Assembly (NCBI GenBank): GCA_025765615.1
Contig: JAIVFJ010000103.1
Location: 124,001-188,000, forward strand
Length of the DNA stretch: 64,000 bases
Direction: 5' to 3'
From: Zopfochytrium polystomum
Taxonomy: Eukaryota; Chytridiomycota; Chytridiomycetes; Chytridiales; Chytridiaceae
The position numbers and the translations under genes were made by a program. The notes beneath the pieces were generated by a model, which ran no database searches, was not told where the DNA came from, and saw only the letters and a program-made list of their open reading frames with translations. This document shows, in pieces, positions 53,761 to 63,835 of the stretch (the stretch's first letter is position 1; each line of letters begins with the position of its first letter).

Positions 53761-53804
53761 CCTTCGGGTGGAGGAGGTCCTGGGTTCAATTCCCAGCAAG
53801 CCCG
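53734..53804 (+). tRNA. tRNA-Pro(CGG)
   Basis: It is 71 nt. The acceptor GGGTTTG/CAAGCCC, anticodon arm CCTCC-TTCGGGT-GGAGG (CGG) and T-arm CTGGG-TTCAATT-CCCAG are intact. One D-loop base is missing relative to the partial copy at 53,630. Confidence 0.88.
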
Positions 53805-54261
53805 GTTAATCCTTCTGGCGGTGCAGGAGGAAAGGGGAGGAACTCAGTCAGGCCAAGGAGGAGCTTATTTCACCCAGTTATGAAGAGTGTCTCTTCTCCA
53901 AGAATACTGCAATGCAACAAAGCGCAGGGCAGAAAGCCACAGTTATTACCTTGCCACTGGATGATTTGTCTGAGCGTATTCCAACACAGTTACATGGTCA
54001 AAGCTGATGAATGTGCCAAATTAAGCCCTTGTTCTGGTGCTTAGGGCATGACTGCACTTGTACTGGGTCTCAGGACTTTTGCTAATGCAGAGAGACAGAC
54101 AAACTGGTTTTCCTTGAAGGCAGGCTCACATTCAGACCAGAACGAAGCCTGTTTTAGAGGTCAGAATGCCACTGTCCCTTTGATCTGAGGAATTGAGCTA
54201 ACTTAAAATGTGGACTGTAAAGAAGAGTCACACCCCACGCACATCCATGCGTTACTCAGAG

Positions 54262-54357
54262 TGCTCTGTACAGGGATCGAACCTGTGATTTTAGCGTGCC
54301 TCAAGCCCACAAGAGGGCTTATTAGCACTACACTCTAACCAACTGAGTTAACAGAGC
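54262..54357 (-). tRNA. tRNA-Ile(AAT) with intron
   Basis: The acceptor GCTCTGT/ACAGAGC is a perfect 7 bp. The D-arm TAACTCAGTTGGTTAGAGT is canonical. The anticodon stem TAGTG/CGCTA encloses loop CTAATAA (AAT) only after removing a 22-nt intron beginning AGCCCTCTTGTGGG after position 37. The T-arm ACAGG-TTCGATC-CCTGT is perfect. The mature length is 74 nt. It looks functional. Confidence 0.88.
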
Positions 54358-54714
54358 CTCTGCCTGATACTAGCTCGCTGCCTTACTCATACAGAAGGGA
54401 AAAAGGCAGAGGTTGGCTTCACCAATTTGCCTTTTTCCCTTCATTAGTAATTTCGTACATGCTAGATAACGAAAATTTGTCAACTGGCGTGCGGTTGGAA
54501 TATGGTCAGGATACAGTTTTGAAAATGGTCAATCTGTGAAGTGGGATTTGTATAGTTGAGTCCTTTGTGCAGCAAAACACAAGGACAGAGGGTTGATCCT
54601 GCTTGGTTGACCATTTAAACTTCTTAGTTTGCAGTGACAGTTCTATTACCATTAAGCCACCTCCGCTTCAGCAGTTAGGTTAAACTAGAACTAAGGATGG
54701 CTGAGATAATGGGA

Positions 54715-54775
54715 GGATAGAGCAGAGTGTGATTATCCAGAGAGACCAGAGCCTTAATCTGGCGCCTTTTGCCCC
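54715..54775 (-). pseudogene. tRNA-Leu(AAG) remnant
   Basis: The minus strand has GGCGCCAGATTAAGGCTCTG and GTCTCTCTGGA, the anticodon and variable arms of tRNA-Leu(AAG). There is no usable T-arm. It is related to the 26,318 copy. Confidence 0.5.
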
Positions 54776-54782
54776 CATTGTT

Positions 54783-54866
54783 CCTTGTCACCAACTGGGT
54801 TAAGGTGACAGACTCAAAAATCTATTACTCTCTGGGTGCACAGGTTTGAGTCCTGCCTTTTTTGAC
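54783..54866 (+). pseudogene. tRNA-Ser remnant
   Basis: It resembles the Ser gene at 27,427: GGGTTAAGGTGACAGACTCA, then ATTACTCTCTGGGTGC and ACAGGTTTGAGTCCTGCC. The anticodon position reads CAA/AAA instead of CGA and the stems are weakened. Confidence 0.5.
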
Positions 54867-56201
54867 AACGCAGGACTGAAGGGCACGTAAAGCTTGTTGA
54901 TATCAATATAGATAGCCAGGTAAATAGGCAGTTAAATAGCCAGGTAAATTGCCAGGTAACTAGCTGGGTAAATAGTCACTGGACCAAGCCATAAAACACT
55001 AATATGGGTCCAAATATCACTATATTCTATTGATTTAGATCCTCAGAAATGACCCCAAAACAACCAGCAAACAAAACCTGTGGTTTGCCAGTTGCTGGCT
55101 GCCAGTGTGAGGATCTGTATTGTGGCAGTGGCGTTTGGAACCTGCTAGGGTTGTAGATGCAACCCAAAAGCTTTGGGTGGCCTATGACATTTCTAATCTA
55201 ATGGGTCAGTAGTAAGCTGGGATTTTACAAGTGCTCCGTGAGATAATTATTGACAACTACCAACGTAGTAGGCCCAACGCCATGAAAATTCTAATTTTAA
55301 ACTTTCCTGTTATTTATCCTGCCCAACAGCAAACCTTTGTCCTGTCCTCCGCATCATAAAAGAGCTCCTTGTGTTCTTTATGCTGACTGGGCCACAGCAT
55401 AGAGGACACACCCCGTTTCTTTCCTGTTTACTTTTTGTTGCTTTGGTTGATGTGGCTCCCTTTTACCATTCTTCAATCCCCTTTCTGTGCATTGATGTGT
55501 GGCCTCCCAGAGCTCAAATTTAATCCATCGTCAATTTTGAGGAAAACTCTTCAAATTTGAGAGAGGTGTGGCTGAACGTGTGGCTGTAACCTTACAAATT
55601 GTTCTTTCCTTTCCTTTTCTCCTTTTTTTTGATTCTTTGTGTTGTTTCATTTTCTTCCTTTCTTTCTTTCTTTCTTCTTGTCTTTTCTTTTTTCTCCTTG
55701 ACTGCTAAAAACACTGCCACCCATTCCCTTATCCCTTTCTCTTTACCTATGTTCTATCTTACTTTCCTCAATAAATCTCTCTCTCAGGCCCGTCATATTG
55801 TTCTTTGTTTGTTGAGGTGGTTCTCCTTGGCCAGTGCGTTGTTGACCAAGGATGGAGAAGATGAGTCCTCTTAGGCCAGAGCCACCAGATCAAGCTGAAG
55901 TGGCAAGAACAACATTTCCCTTGGGCCAGTATGTGAAGACCAAGCCTTGCGTGAATACCATCCCCAAAGCAAGTGTGTGGCAGACCAACTTGGATTGGGG
56001 TAGCTATAGACATACATGTGGGGCCATAACATGTGGGGCCAGAGTGTTGCAGGCCAAGCCCACTTGAAACCATAGCCCACGTTTTAACCCCTATTTGTGA
56101 GCATCTTCTCTACCAATATGAGGTACCACCCATCACAAAGACGTCACCACAATCACAAGTTACCTGGGCTGAGCCCTTAACAGTGTTGATCGCTCACTGC
56201 A
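54867..56201. other. AT-rich repeat DNA
   Basis: It includes the dispersed repeat at about 55,090-55,185 (matching 28,345-28,440), CCAGGTAAATAG-like short repeats near 54,915-54,970 and a T-rich tract at 55,600-55,720. A 71-residue frame at 55,852-56,067 has no recognisable feature. Confidence 0.5.
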
Positions 56202-56503
56202 TGTTATGAATCACCCTCTGGAAACCTCTGGAACCTTCTAGAACATTCCTTCATGGAACCTTGTGGAACCTTCTGGAACCTTCTTTGCTTTCCTGACTTG
56301 TCTTGTTGTCATTGGTATCATTATTGTACTACTAATTGCTCTTTCTGGAACTTTGTTTGAGTCTTTACAAAGAAGACTCTCAAAAGGTATAAAAGAGGGA
56401 TGGGGGACCTGTCCCACCCCTCAAGTGAATTTTTGTTTCCAATACAATCATCACTACTCTCAGTTCCTTGTCTGCCTTGTCCTGTCCTGCCATGTTCCTG
56501 ACA
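56202..56503 (+). repeat. Solo gypsy LTR
   Basis: It starts TGTTATGAATCACC and ends ATGTTCCTGACA, 302 bp, with scattered substitutions and a small deletion versus the 308-bp LTR. The heat-shock-like arrays and TATAAAAG are preserved. The flanks CTGCA and ACCAG do not match, so no target duplication remains. Confidence 0.93.
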
Positions 56504-57266
56504 ACCAGGCTGCGGGTTTTTTTTTGTTGTTGGCGTGTTCTGCTTTTTCATTTCACTCCCCCTCCCCCCCCCTAACCGTTCTGCAGGTGGCTAGTGTTCA
56601 AGAGGACCAATGGCAAGGGGATTAACAGCATGAAGGTGCAACAATCAGGATCCTGGCAATCAAACTGGACTCGAGCAACGAGACTTTGCCCTCTGATGCT
56701 GTCTGTTGTAACTTGTGCTTGCTGTCAGTTTGGCATTTAGATAGCTAAAGGAAGGATAATGGTCAGTTGGAATTGGCTGGCCAAGTATCCCACCCCAGCA
56801 ACCCAAGTGATTGCATTGCAATTTTGCACTGTTTTTTTTGCACAAGGAGAAACTATTTTCAATCAATGTAGCAAACGTTGCACATGCTGCACAACGTAAT
56901 GGTCAGGCTTCCACAGTCGAACCCCCCACATCATGCTGGATTCGCAACCTGACTTAAGTTTTTTGTTTATCTCTATTTTTTTTCTGCTCAGTCTGTCAGC
57001 CAGGAGCCAGACAGTAGAATAAAGAAATTTGCAATCTTTCAGCTGAACAAGACTAAAGCAAACACTCAACAGAAAGTTGAAGCATTTTTCCAGCTTGTTC
57101 AAACAAATGCAAATGGCTGGTTTTGGCAAAGAACCCATTGGCTTGTTAGTTTCCATTGAATGACTGCCGTCAGCCAATGAAATTTGACAAGGCCCAACTC
57201 AGACGAAGTCTGTTCACCGGAACCACCGTAATTGGTGCAACACAGGTCATGCGCACTGTTCCTGCA

Positions 57267-57340
57267 TGGTTTCACCGAGGTTCGAACTCGGGACCTCCTG
57301 TGTGTGAGACAGATGTGATAACCAACTACACCATGAAACC
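57267..57340 (-). tRNA. tRNA-Val(CAC)
   Basis: It is 74 nt. The acceptor GGTTTCA/TGAAACC is perfect. The anticodon arm TCTGT-CTCACAC-ACAGG gives CAC. The T-arm CCGAG-TTCGAAC-CTCGG is perfect. It looks functional. Confidence 0.93.
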
Positions 57341-57998
57341 ACATGGCTAGCCTTGTCAATATGCACTTGCTGCCAGAAATCGTTTGAACGTTTGTTGAAA
57401 AAGTGAATGAAATGTAGGCTGGAGTTGGCCTGGGTTGAGCCACCATGATGCATGCAGCCACTCATCTGCTGCCACACCACAGTTCAGTCAGGCAAACCAT
57501 CTCCTTCTTAAAGCAGAAAGCGTTTTGTAGGCAGTTCCTGCTTCTAATAGCAGCAACAATGCAACAAAGGAACAGCCAGCTGCTCAGACAGGTTAAGTTT
57601 TAAGATATTGTGTTTTTGTCCCCCTGATTTTTTGATCTGTGTTTTGACTTTCTGACAAACCAGCATTTCATGCAGGCAGACTGTGGTTTGGGTGTGCTGA
57701 TTGCGTGTTTTTTTTTTTGTTTTTTTTTTTTTTTTTTTGACACTTTGTCTGATATCTTGTGGCAAGGGCAACGAAGATTTAACAAACGTTTGGAGCAAAA
57801 CATTAGGCTGCAAAAACTGTGTCCACTGTCCAACATCCAGTTACATCCTCCATGACTGACTCAGGCTGTTTGCGTTTGTAGAGATTTTGTTGCTCTTGGG
57901 GCAAGAGACAAACTTTTGCCACCCACCCCCAGGCCAGTGGGGGTAGCCTGTAGGTAACAAAGGAAGGTGGCCTCCAGGCTGTACCTTTTCCTCCTGAA
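57341..57998. other. No gene recognised
   Basis: AT-rich DNA with a T-run at 57,710-57,738. No supported feature. Confidence 0.5.
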
Positions 57999-58089
57999 TA
58001 GGGTCTGCCACAGACTGAACTGGGTCAAATCTGAAGTAAATTTGAGTTTGTTTTGAACTAGAATCAGACTTTAATCCTGCACCTCATGG

Positions 58090-58612
58090 TGGCTCTCCTC
58101 CCCAGGCCCATCCCATTTACTGTCGCTCCTGCCCTGAATTTCTCTTTGATCATCAATCTTGTATCAATTTTTCCTCCCTCCTTCGTGGCTTCATCCCTCA
58201 ATCCTTTTATGACTCCTTATTCTCATGTGATAACCCTGCTGCCTCTGTCCTTAAAACCCTTGTCACTGCTTTCCATCAGCTCCTTCTTGACGCTCATCAA
58301 CTTATTTGGATTCCCAGTTGCAACGACACTACCTCTTGGGAGACGTCAAAGTCCATCAAGACCTCTGACAAGCACTCCAAACCCCACAGATCCCCTCCAC
58401 CAAATTCCCAGGCCTCTCACCCTCGTTCTGCAGCCTCTCACCCACTGTCTTCTCCAAATGCCAACTCCTCCATCCCTCCCACTCCATCATCCCACAGAAC
58501 TCGTAACAGCTCTTCACAACCCTCTCAACCTCGCTGCACCACATGTAGTCGCCGGCACTCCATTGACACTTGCCCAGGCATCTGGCCTTTGCGCTTCTTC
58601 CAGATGGATTGA
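58090..58612 (+). CDS. Gag/ORF1-like protein with CCHC knuckle (partial)
   Basis: An open frame of about 170 residues with no start codon at the insertion edge, consistent with 5' truncation. It reads PIYCRSCPEFLFDHQSC, LLRGFIPQSFYDSLF, LVTAFHQLLLDAHQLIWIP, a Ser/Pro/His-rich linker and a knuckle CTTCSRRHSIDTC (CX2CX3HX4C, one residue short of the classical spacing), ending FFQMD. The first three blocks match the pseudogene at 9,781-10,727. Nucleic-acid binding is expected. No homologue could be named. Confidence 0.65.
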
Positions 58613-59037
58613 TCACTACCTCAGCCGCATAAAACTTGTTGCAGGCATTATCTGGCTTCACCACACAATGTTGGAGTTTGCACACATTACCTACACCTTT
58701 TAAGATCCTCTGACCTGTCTTCAAGAGTAACAATAAGTTAAGATGGCATAAGGGCTGAACCCAGTGTTATCTAGACTTTTCTCAATCTCTGACACTGTAC
58801 AAGTGCTTAGAGGTGGTTTCAATCCCCAGTCTGGGTAGACCACATCAGTGTGCTTCACTCTTGCAATTTGATAGGAATGATTACAGGAGCTTGACAGGGA
58901 GCCTGACTTACTTCTTTGCACTCATAACTCCATGGAAGTTCTGGCCAAATCAGCGTGATGCAACAATGATGTCATGCCTGCCTCCTGACTCCTCAAAGTC
59001 TAAACTCTATCTCTCAGAGCTAAAAGGCTATCACCAA

Positions 59038-59050
59038 AGTCTGATTCCTG
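59038..59050 (+). promoter_or_regulatory. TATA-like motif inside the insertion
   Basis: AGTATAAAAGGGG lies in the non-coding part of the 1.8-kb insertion. It is followed by a stretch resembling a short transcript leader (59,060-59,200). It may be an internal or captured promoter; function not shown. Confidence 0.4.
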
Positions 59051-59247
59051 AGACCACCTGCAGTATAAAAGGGGGAGCCCCAGCAGCTCCAGAGGAGCAT
59101 CATCCCAGATCCTGATCACATCTGCCTGCGCTCTCTCTACCCTCGAATACAACAAACAAAAACCATTATTCTTATCTGAGTCAACATACCCTCTACCTTG
59201 ACCTCCGAAGCTCTTCAAGTTCTACCACGGGTTGATACCTCGTTTGT

Positions 59248-59392
59248 ATAGGGCGCTTTGCTTTTACAAGAAAAGGGTGTGCTCTGCACTCTAAACAAGA
59301 CCAATCTGTCTGAGAGCATCGGCTCTCCATCTACTTTGGCAACAAAGGGCGCTTCGCTCTTAACAAGAGAAGGGCTCTCGCTCTAAACAAGC
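59248..59392 (+). repeat. Two-copy internal repeat
   Basis: AGGGCGCTTTGCTTTTACAA...CTCTAAACAAG (from 59,248) recurs as AGGGCGCTTCGCTCTTAACA...CTCTAAACAAG (from about 59,347), about 100 bp apart. Confidence 0.7.
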
Positions 59393-60407
59393 TTTATCGC
59401 TCCACGCCGACTCAAGTCTGTTGGTGCCCTTCTGACACGCCAGGTGCAATCACCAACACACAATACAACTTCCCTCATGCCAACAAGCAAGAGCCACTCG
59501 TCATCTATCTCCTGCTGAGCCCCCGACGTTCACTGAGCCCATTGTTACCCCTCTCAATCTTGACATGGGCCGTAGCCTAATCTGACTTATCCCAACCCTC
59601 TGACTTTTCACAGCTGTTCCCCTCTCTTACACTGACCTCCTTCCTATCTACTTCTCTATTTTCTTGATTCTGTGTTTTTCCCTTCTCCTTTGATCATTGT
59701 GGCTTTATGTGCAGTGGAGATGCCTGATGACCCTGTAAGTCTGTAGCGCATGGGGTGGGTTTGCTGAGGTGACACCTGGACGTAGTCCATTACAGTTCAC
59801 CGTTGATGGCTCTTTCTCTTCCTGCCAGCCCCTCTGGGGCTGGAACAATAAAAAAAATAAAAATAAAAAAAAAGACTTTAATCAAATGAATTCTCAAGTA
59901 TAGAGTGATTTGAATTCGATTTGATTCAGGTTTTATGAGTAAAAAATCGAATTTTCATTTGATTTGGCGCAATTTGAGTGCAAAAACAGCCATTTGTCAG
60001 ATTCAAATGTCAGGAAAATACATTTTTTGTTGTCATTTGGGTCTGGAAAGCAGAATCAAATCAAATCAAACCCAAATAGGGATCTGGTCTGTGGCAGACG
60101 CTACTCGTAATAGAAATCATTTTCAGCTCTGCTGCTGGCAAACTTGCTGCATCAGGGAGATTGTTGCCCTCATTGCAGCATATGATGGCAAAATCAGAAA
60201 GAAACGACTCTGGCGCGTATGGCCCTGCTTTGGCAAGTGATGGTTTTGGTTTCCTGAGAGTGCCCCCCGGCACAGTAACTCTGTCACCTTCAGGTGCTGT
60301 TCCCCCTTGTCTGGGGATCCAACTTCCGCGGAAGACAACGGAATGCCGACCAACAGTCCAGGTTGGTCAGCGGTCAGACATCAGTCACACAAATCTATAG
60401 CCCTGAG

Positions 60408-60498
60408 CGCCACTGGGTGGACTCGAACCACCAACCTTGCAGTGTGCTGCTAACCATGTCTAACAGACGCACGCGCTAACCAGTTGCGCCACGGCAGC
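60408..60498 (-). tRNA. tRNA-Asn(GTT) with intron
   Basis: The D-arm TGGCGCAACTGGTTAGCGC, loop start CTGTTA (GTT) and T-arm GGTGG-TTCGAGT-CCACC are canonical. An extra 17-18 nt after position 37 (from GACATGG) are read as an intron. The acceptor GCTGCCG/CAGTGGC has one mismatch and the anticodon stem one. Confidence 0.78.
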
Positions 60499-60908
60499 AT
60501 ACTGTAGTTTGGAGATGGTTGCCAATTGATCCTAATCTTTTCACACTTTCCCATTCAAGGAAGCGTTCAAAATGTGTGGCAGAGATTGCATATGACCAAA
60601 GGATTGTTGGGTATTGTGTTGACTCTCCATTCTCAAAATGGCACGCCAGTGCAGACTCAAAGGCCAGGCTGCAGGGCAAAGTATGTAAATCAAACAATAG
60701 ACCACCCCCCAAAAGCCATTGGACTTCACAAAATGCAATGCAGTCAATTTTCTGTCTGCACCCCTGCCATGCACCCGTGACAGCAAATGTGTCAGACACC
60801 ATTTGCAAAATTGCAGCACAAGGCGACCCAATGCTGGACCATGTCTAATGACTGCAAATACCACAGTCTTTTGGGTAAAGGCACACCCTTGAAGATCCAA
60901 ATACAATC

Positions 60909-60994
60909 ACTGATAACAGATAAAACGGGGTTTTCGCATAATAGTGGTATGCGCAAAGGATACTGAAAAGAGGTTTTCTGTATCTGTTATCAGT
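60909..60994. repeat. 14-bp perfect inverted repeat
   Basis: ACTGATAACAGATA (60,909-60,922) and TATCTGTTATCAGT (60,981-60,994) flank a 58-bp spacer. It could be a small foldback remnant. Confidence 0.75.
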
Positions 60995-61267
60995 TCAGAC
61001 ATATTAGAAACATGCTGCAGGCTGCACCACACAAAAAAAAAAAAAAATTGTTAGTGTTGTCAGCATTTTGCCCAGTATGGAAGCCTGCAGACGCATGAAC
61101 CAATTTGGCAGGTCTGAAAAAGCAAACACTGCCTTCTCAAGGAAATTTGCTTTTTGGCAATTCGACACTAACACAGGGCGAAACATCCCAAGCTTCACTT
61201 TGAGACTGAAAAACTTAACACACATTCACCTTTCACTCATCCCACTGTAAATGCCCAAACTGCTGAA

Positions 61268-61491
61268 TAGGGTCTAACACAAATCGAGTCATTTTCAATG
61301 TTGGATTCGCTTTGATTTGATTTTCCGAATACAAATAACAATTCCAATGTTATTCAGCCATTTGATTCAGTAAATTTTCAATTTTTAGGCTGAACAGTCA
61401 GACATATGAAAATTTCACTAATGATGAAATCACTTTTGAATCAAGTCCAAATGGTCATTCGAATCAAATGCAGGGTTCGTGTTCCATCCTA
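61268..61491. repeat. TIR element (MITE-like), copy 3
   Basis: The left end TAGGGTCTAACACAAATC and the right end, read inward as TAGGATGGAACACGAACC, match at 13 of 18 positions. The interior is A/T-rich with AATCAAAT/GATTTGATT words and has no ORF. It lies against a tRNA D-arm remnant. Confidence 0.65.
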
Positions 61492-61496
61492 GTGCT

Positions 61497-61555
61497 GTAG
61501 CTGACAATGCCCTCGCTAAATCTACGCTCTACCGATTGAGCTAACCAGGCAACAC
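61497..61555 (-). pseudogene. tRNA 5' half remnant
   Basis: The minus strand reads GCCTGGTTAGCTCAATCGG and TAGAGCGTAG, a tRNA acceptor/D-arm. The anticodon and T-arm are not recoverable, so the isotype cannot be named. Confidence 0.45.
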
Positions 61556-62712
61556 ACGATGCATTTTTCCACCCAATTCGCTCGGGAGAATGATCACAAC
61601 TCCCTCCATTGGCCTGTTCTTGGGTCATCATACAGCCCTTCCTGCAGAAAACTGAATAGTGATAGAGAGTGGACAAACTCTGTGTGCAGTGTCAGAGGCA
61701 TCGCACACTCCTCCTTGCTGCAGTACACGCAGCTGTAACTGCTTGCAATAGGCTCAAATAACACACGCAGATCCCTTGCTCCCAGCTGGGAGCAATTCTA
61801 CTGTGGCAGCAGTTGATGAGCACTGTTCACCTTTCACACACCAGTTTGCCTGGAACCCACCCCCCCTTCTGCGGAACCCACATTCCGAATCTGACTGATT
61901 GCTTGCACAGTGATTGTTTGAATACACTTGGCCCAAGCCGACTGTTAAGCGTTTGCCTTCCATCTGTTACCTGTGCCCTAACTCTGTGTCCCTTTTGCTC
62001 GCATGATTGCAAAAATGAATGAAGCTCCCCCAATAGTTTATAATCACTCCAGCTAATCATAATCATAGTAGAACCATTTTTGTTGATAATCCTTGGCTTC
62101 TAGGATTTTTAGAAGCTGAAAGATGCTTTCATGTGGGCTTTAACCCTTTAGCAATCATCGTGCCAATGGCAGCATGATGACCTACTTTTCCGCCATTACA
62201 ATTAGAAGAACTTCACCAAAACAAAACAAATCCTCGTGAAACTTTAATATGTTGTAGTCCTACCAATTCTGCAAATGCGGTTCCAATTAGCTTGCTCCTT
62301 TTGTTAGTGAAAAAAAGTTGTTTCAAACCAACGAAACAGTGTTCCATTACAGCACAGGCCACCAATCACAACCTGCCTGCTCTCCACATCCGTGTGCCAC
62401 AAAAAGAGTGATCATGCAACATTGCTGCAATTCCCAATTGCGATTTTTGGCATAGAGGTAGATCCAGGATGTGTGCATCTGTGAACACCTCATTTGTTTA
62501 AATCTGTTTGCTGATCAGCTAACGCAAATATGCCGTTGAACGCACAGCTACACCAAAACTACCAAAGAAGCCAGGAAGAAACACAAAGGCATATTGGGAG
62601 ATCCATTTAATCAACTCAGGACACTCCAAGGAATCACTGGCTGGTCTTACTTTGAAAGAATTGAAAGCTTGGGCTGGTGTTATATGTTCTTAATCCAAAA
62701 ACTCGCAACTGA
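61556..62712. other. No gene recognised
   Basis: AT-rich intergenic DNA. No frame, RNA or repeat with support. Confidence 0.5.
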
Positions 62713-63219
62713 CAAAATCTAGGTGATCGTGCAGCTCAAAGTGGCTCTCGTTTGCACTGTCAAGCAGCAACAGATATTTCTAACATACACAGAGAGCACA
62801 CAAAAACCTTTGGTGCTGGATGTGGAAGTTTGGAGCCCTCCACACTGCCTGGTGCTCATGGAAAATTGGATGCTTCTGGATCTGCTGCAAGTGCTGAAAA
62901 CAGGACTTTGATGTGTGGACAAGTGGTTGCTTTTCCATTGGAATCTGCTGTTGGGGGGGTGATGGGTTCTGCTGGAAGTGGACCGATTTCTTCAGCATTG
63001 ATTCATCTGGCAAATTCTGGGGCACAAGTTGGCTCCACTGGTGCTTCTTGCTCTGGAAGTGCTCTCTTGGCTGATGAGAGTTCTGATGGACCTCCTCCTC
63101 TTGAGATGATTGATGACATTGTGATTGTCAACGCTGAGCAGTTTGAAAGAGACATTGTTGCGCTTCTTGCAGAGGGTGAGCAGTGTACAACCAGCCCAGC
63201 TGAGTGGGTTGAATCGTGA
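62713..63219 (+). CDS. Possible exon of an unknown protein
   Basis: The frame is open from 62,713 to TGA 63,217-63,219 without an ATG near its start. The peptide has protein-like composition after about residue 40 (GSGPISSALIHLANSGAQVG, PPPLEMIDDIVIVNAEQFER, DIVALLAEGE) and ends PAEWVES. It may be the last exon of a gene or a transposon remnant. Nothing in it is recognised. Confidence 0.3.
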   Translation, partial: QNLGDRAAQSGSRLHCQAATDISNIHREHTKTFGAGCGSLEPSTLPGAHGKLDASGSAASAENRTLMCGQVVAFPLESAVGGVMGSAGSGPISSALIHLANSGAQVGSTGASCSGSALLADESSDGPPPLEMIDDIVIVNAEQFERDIVALLAEGEQCTTSPAEWVES

Positions 63220-63835
63220 CAAAAGCACAGACATTGCATCCATGCTGTCATCTACATGAGACTGGAACACTGTCAAAAATGTGGTGCAAGTAGCAAAACA
63301 ACCAAATGTGCCACATTTGGAAATCCAGTTATCACTGGTCTTTTTCTTTGTTTTTCCAACTTTTGCTCAACAGAATCATCATAGAAAAAAAAATTGGAGC
63401 AACAGCCACTTAGACCATTTATTTCATGTCCATTTTCAGAGTAGCACGCAAATTTTTAAAGACTTTGGTGCAGTTTTTACATCAGTCCACTAATAAGAGA
63501 AAAGGCGTGCTGCAATCAGCACAGCTGCAGTTTTGTTGGAATTATTATTTGTCTAGATTGAGTAAAACAAGATGAAAAGGTACCAACAGAAAGCCCTTTC
63601 AATTCTGAACGTGCTGGTACTAGTTTCATCACGAAAGTCGCGTTGGTGCAGAGGTTAGGTATGGGACAACTTTGAGGGTCATTGTGCAGCATGTGGCACA
63701 GTGGCACAGACCCTTAAATGGTTAAGTCACATTCTCTCAAATGTCATGTGCACACCTTTGGAGGTACGCAGTTCTTGTATGGGGCACAGCAGTGCAGAAG
63801 CCAGCTGCCGTCTCCTGCGATTGAACCTGGTGCTT

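Larger units (their letters stand above)
58077..59872 (+). mobile_element. Poly(A)-tailed retroposed insertion with Gag-like ORF
   Basis: This 1,796-bp segment is flanked by an 11-bp direct repeat, AGACTTTAATC at 58,066-58,076 and 59,873-59,883. Its 3' end is A-rich (AATAAAAAAAATAAAAATAAA...). This is the signature of target-primed (LINE-machinery) insertion. It carries a Gag/ORF1-like frame at its 5' end and no reverse transcriptase, so it is either a 5'-truncated and internally deleted LINE or a non-autonomous element. The stretch near 58,870-58,960 also occurs at 27,176-27,262, so other fragments exist. Confidence 0.75.
57999..60103. repeat. TIR element (MITE-like), copy 2, interrupted
   Basis: The left end TAGGGTCTGCCACAGACT and the right end, read inward as TAGCGTCTGCCACAGACC, match at 16 of 18 positions. 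Removing the 1.8-kb insertion and one copy of its target duplication leaves about 298 bp of A/T-rich DNA with AATCAAATC words, like the copies at 27,651 and 61,268. Confidence 0.7.

Noticed and set aside
56910..56960. Possible tRNA T-arm (GGTTGCGAATCC) on the minus strand
   Set aside because: No anticodon or acceptor stem could be paired around it.
60519..60848. 109-codon plus-strand frame
   Set aside because: It begins without ATG, overlaps an antisense frame of similar length and has no recognisable feature.
63790..63835. Possible tRNA B-box (AGGTTCAATCGCAGG, minus strand)
   Set aside because: A T-loop-like match only; the rest of a tRNA cannot be folded.
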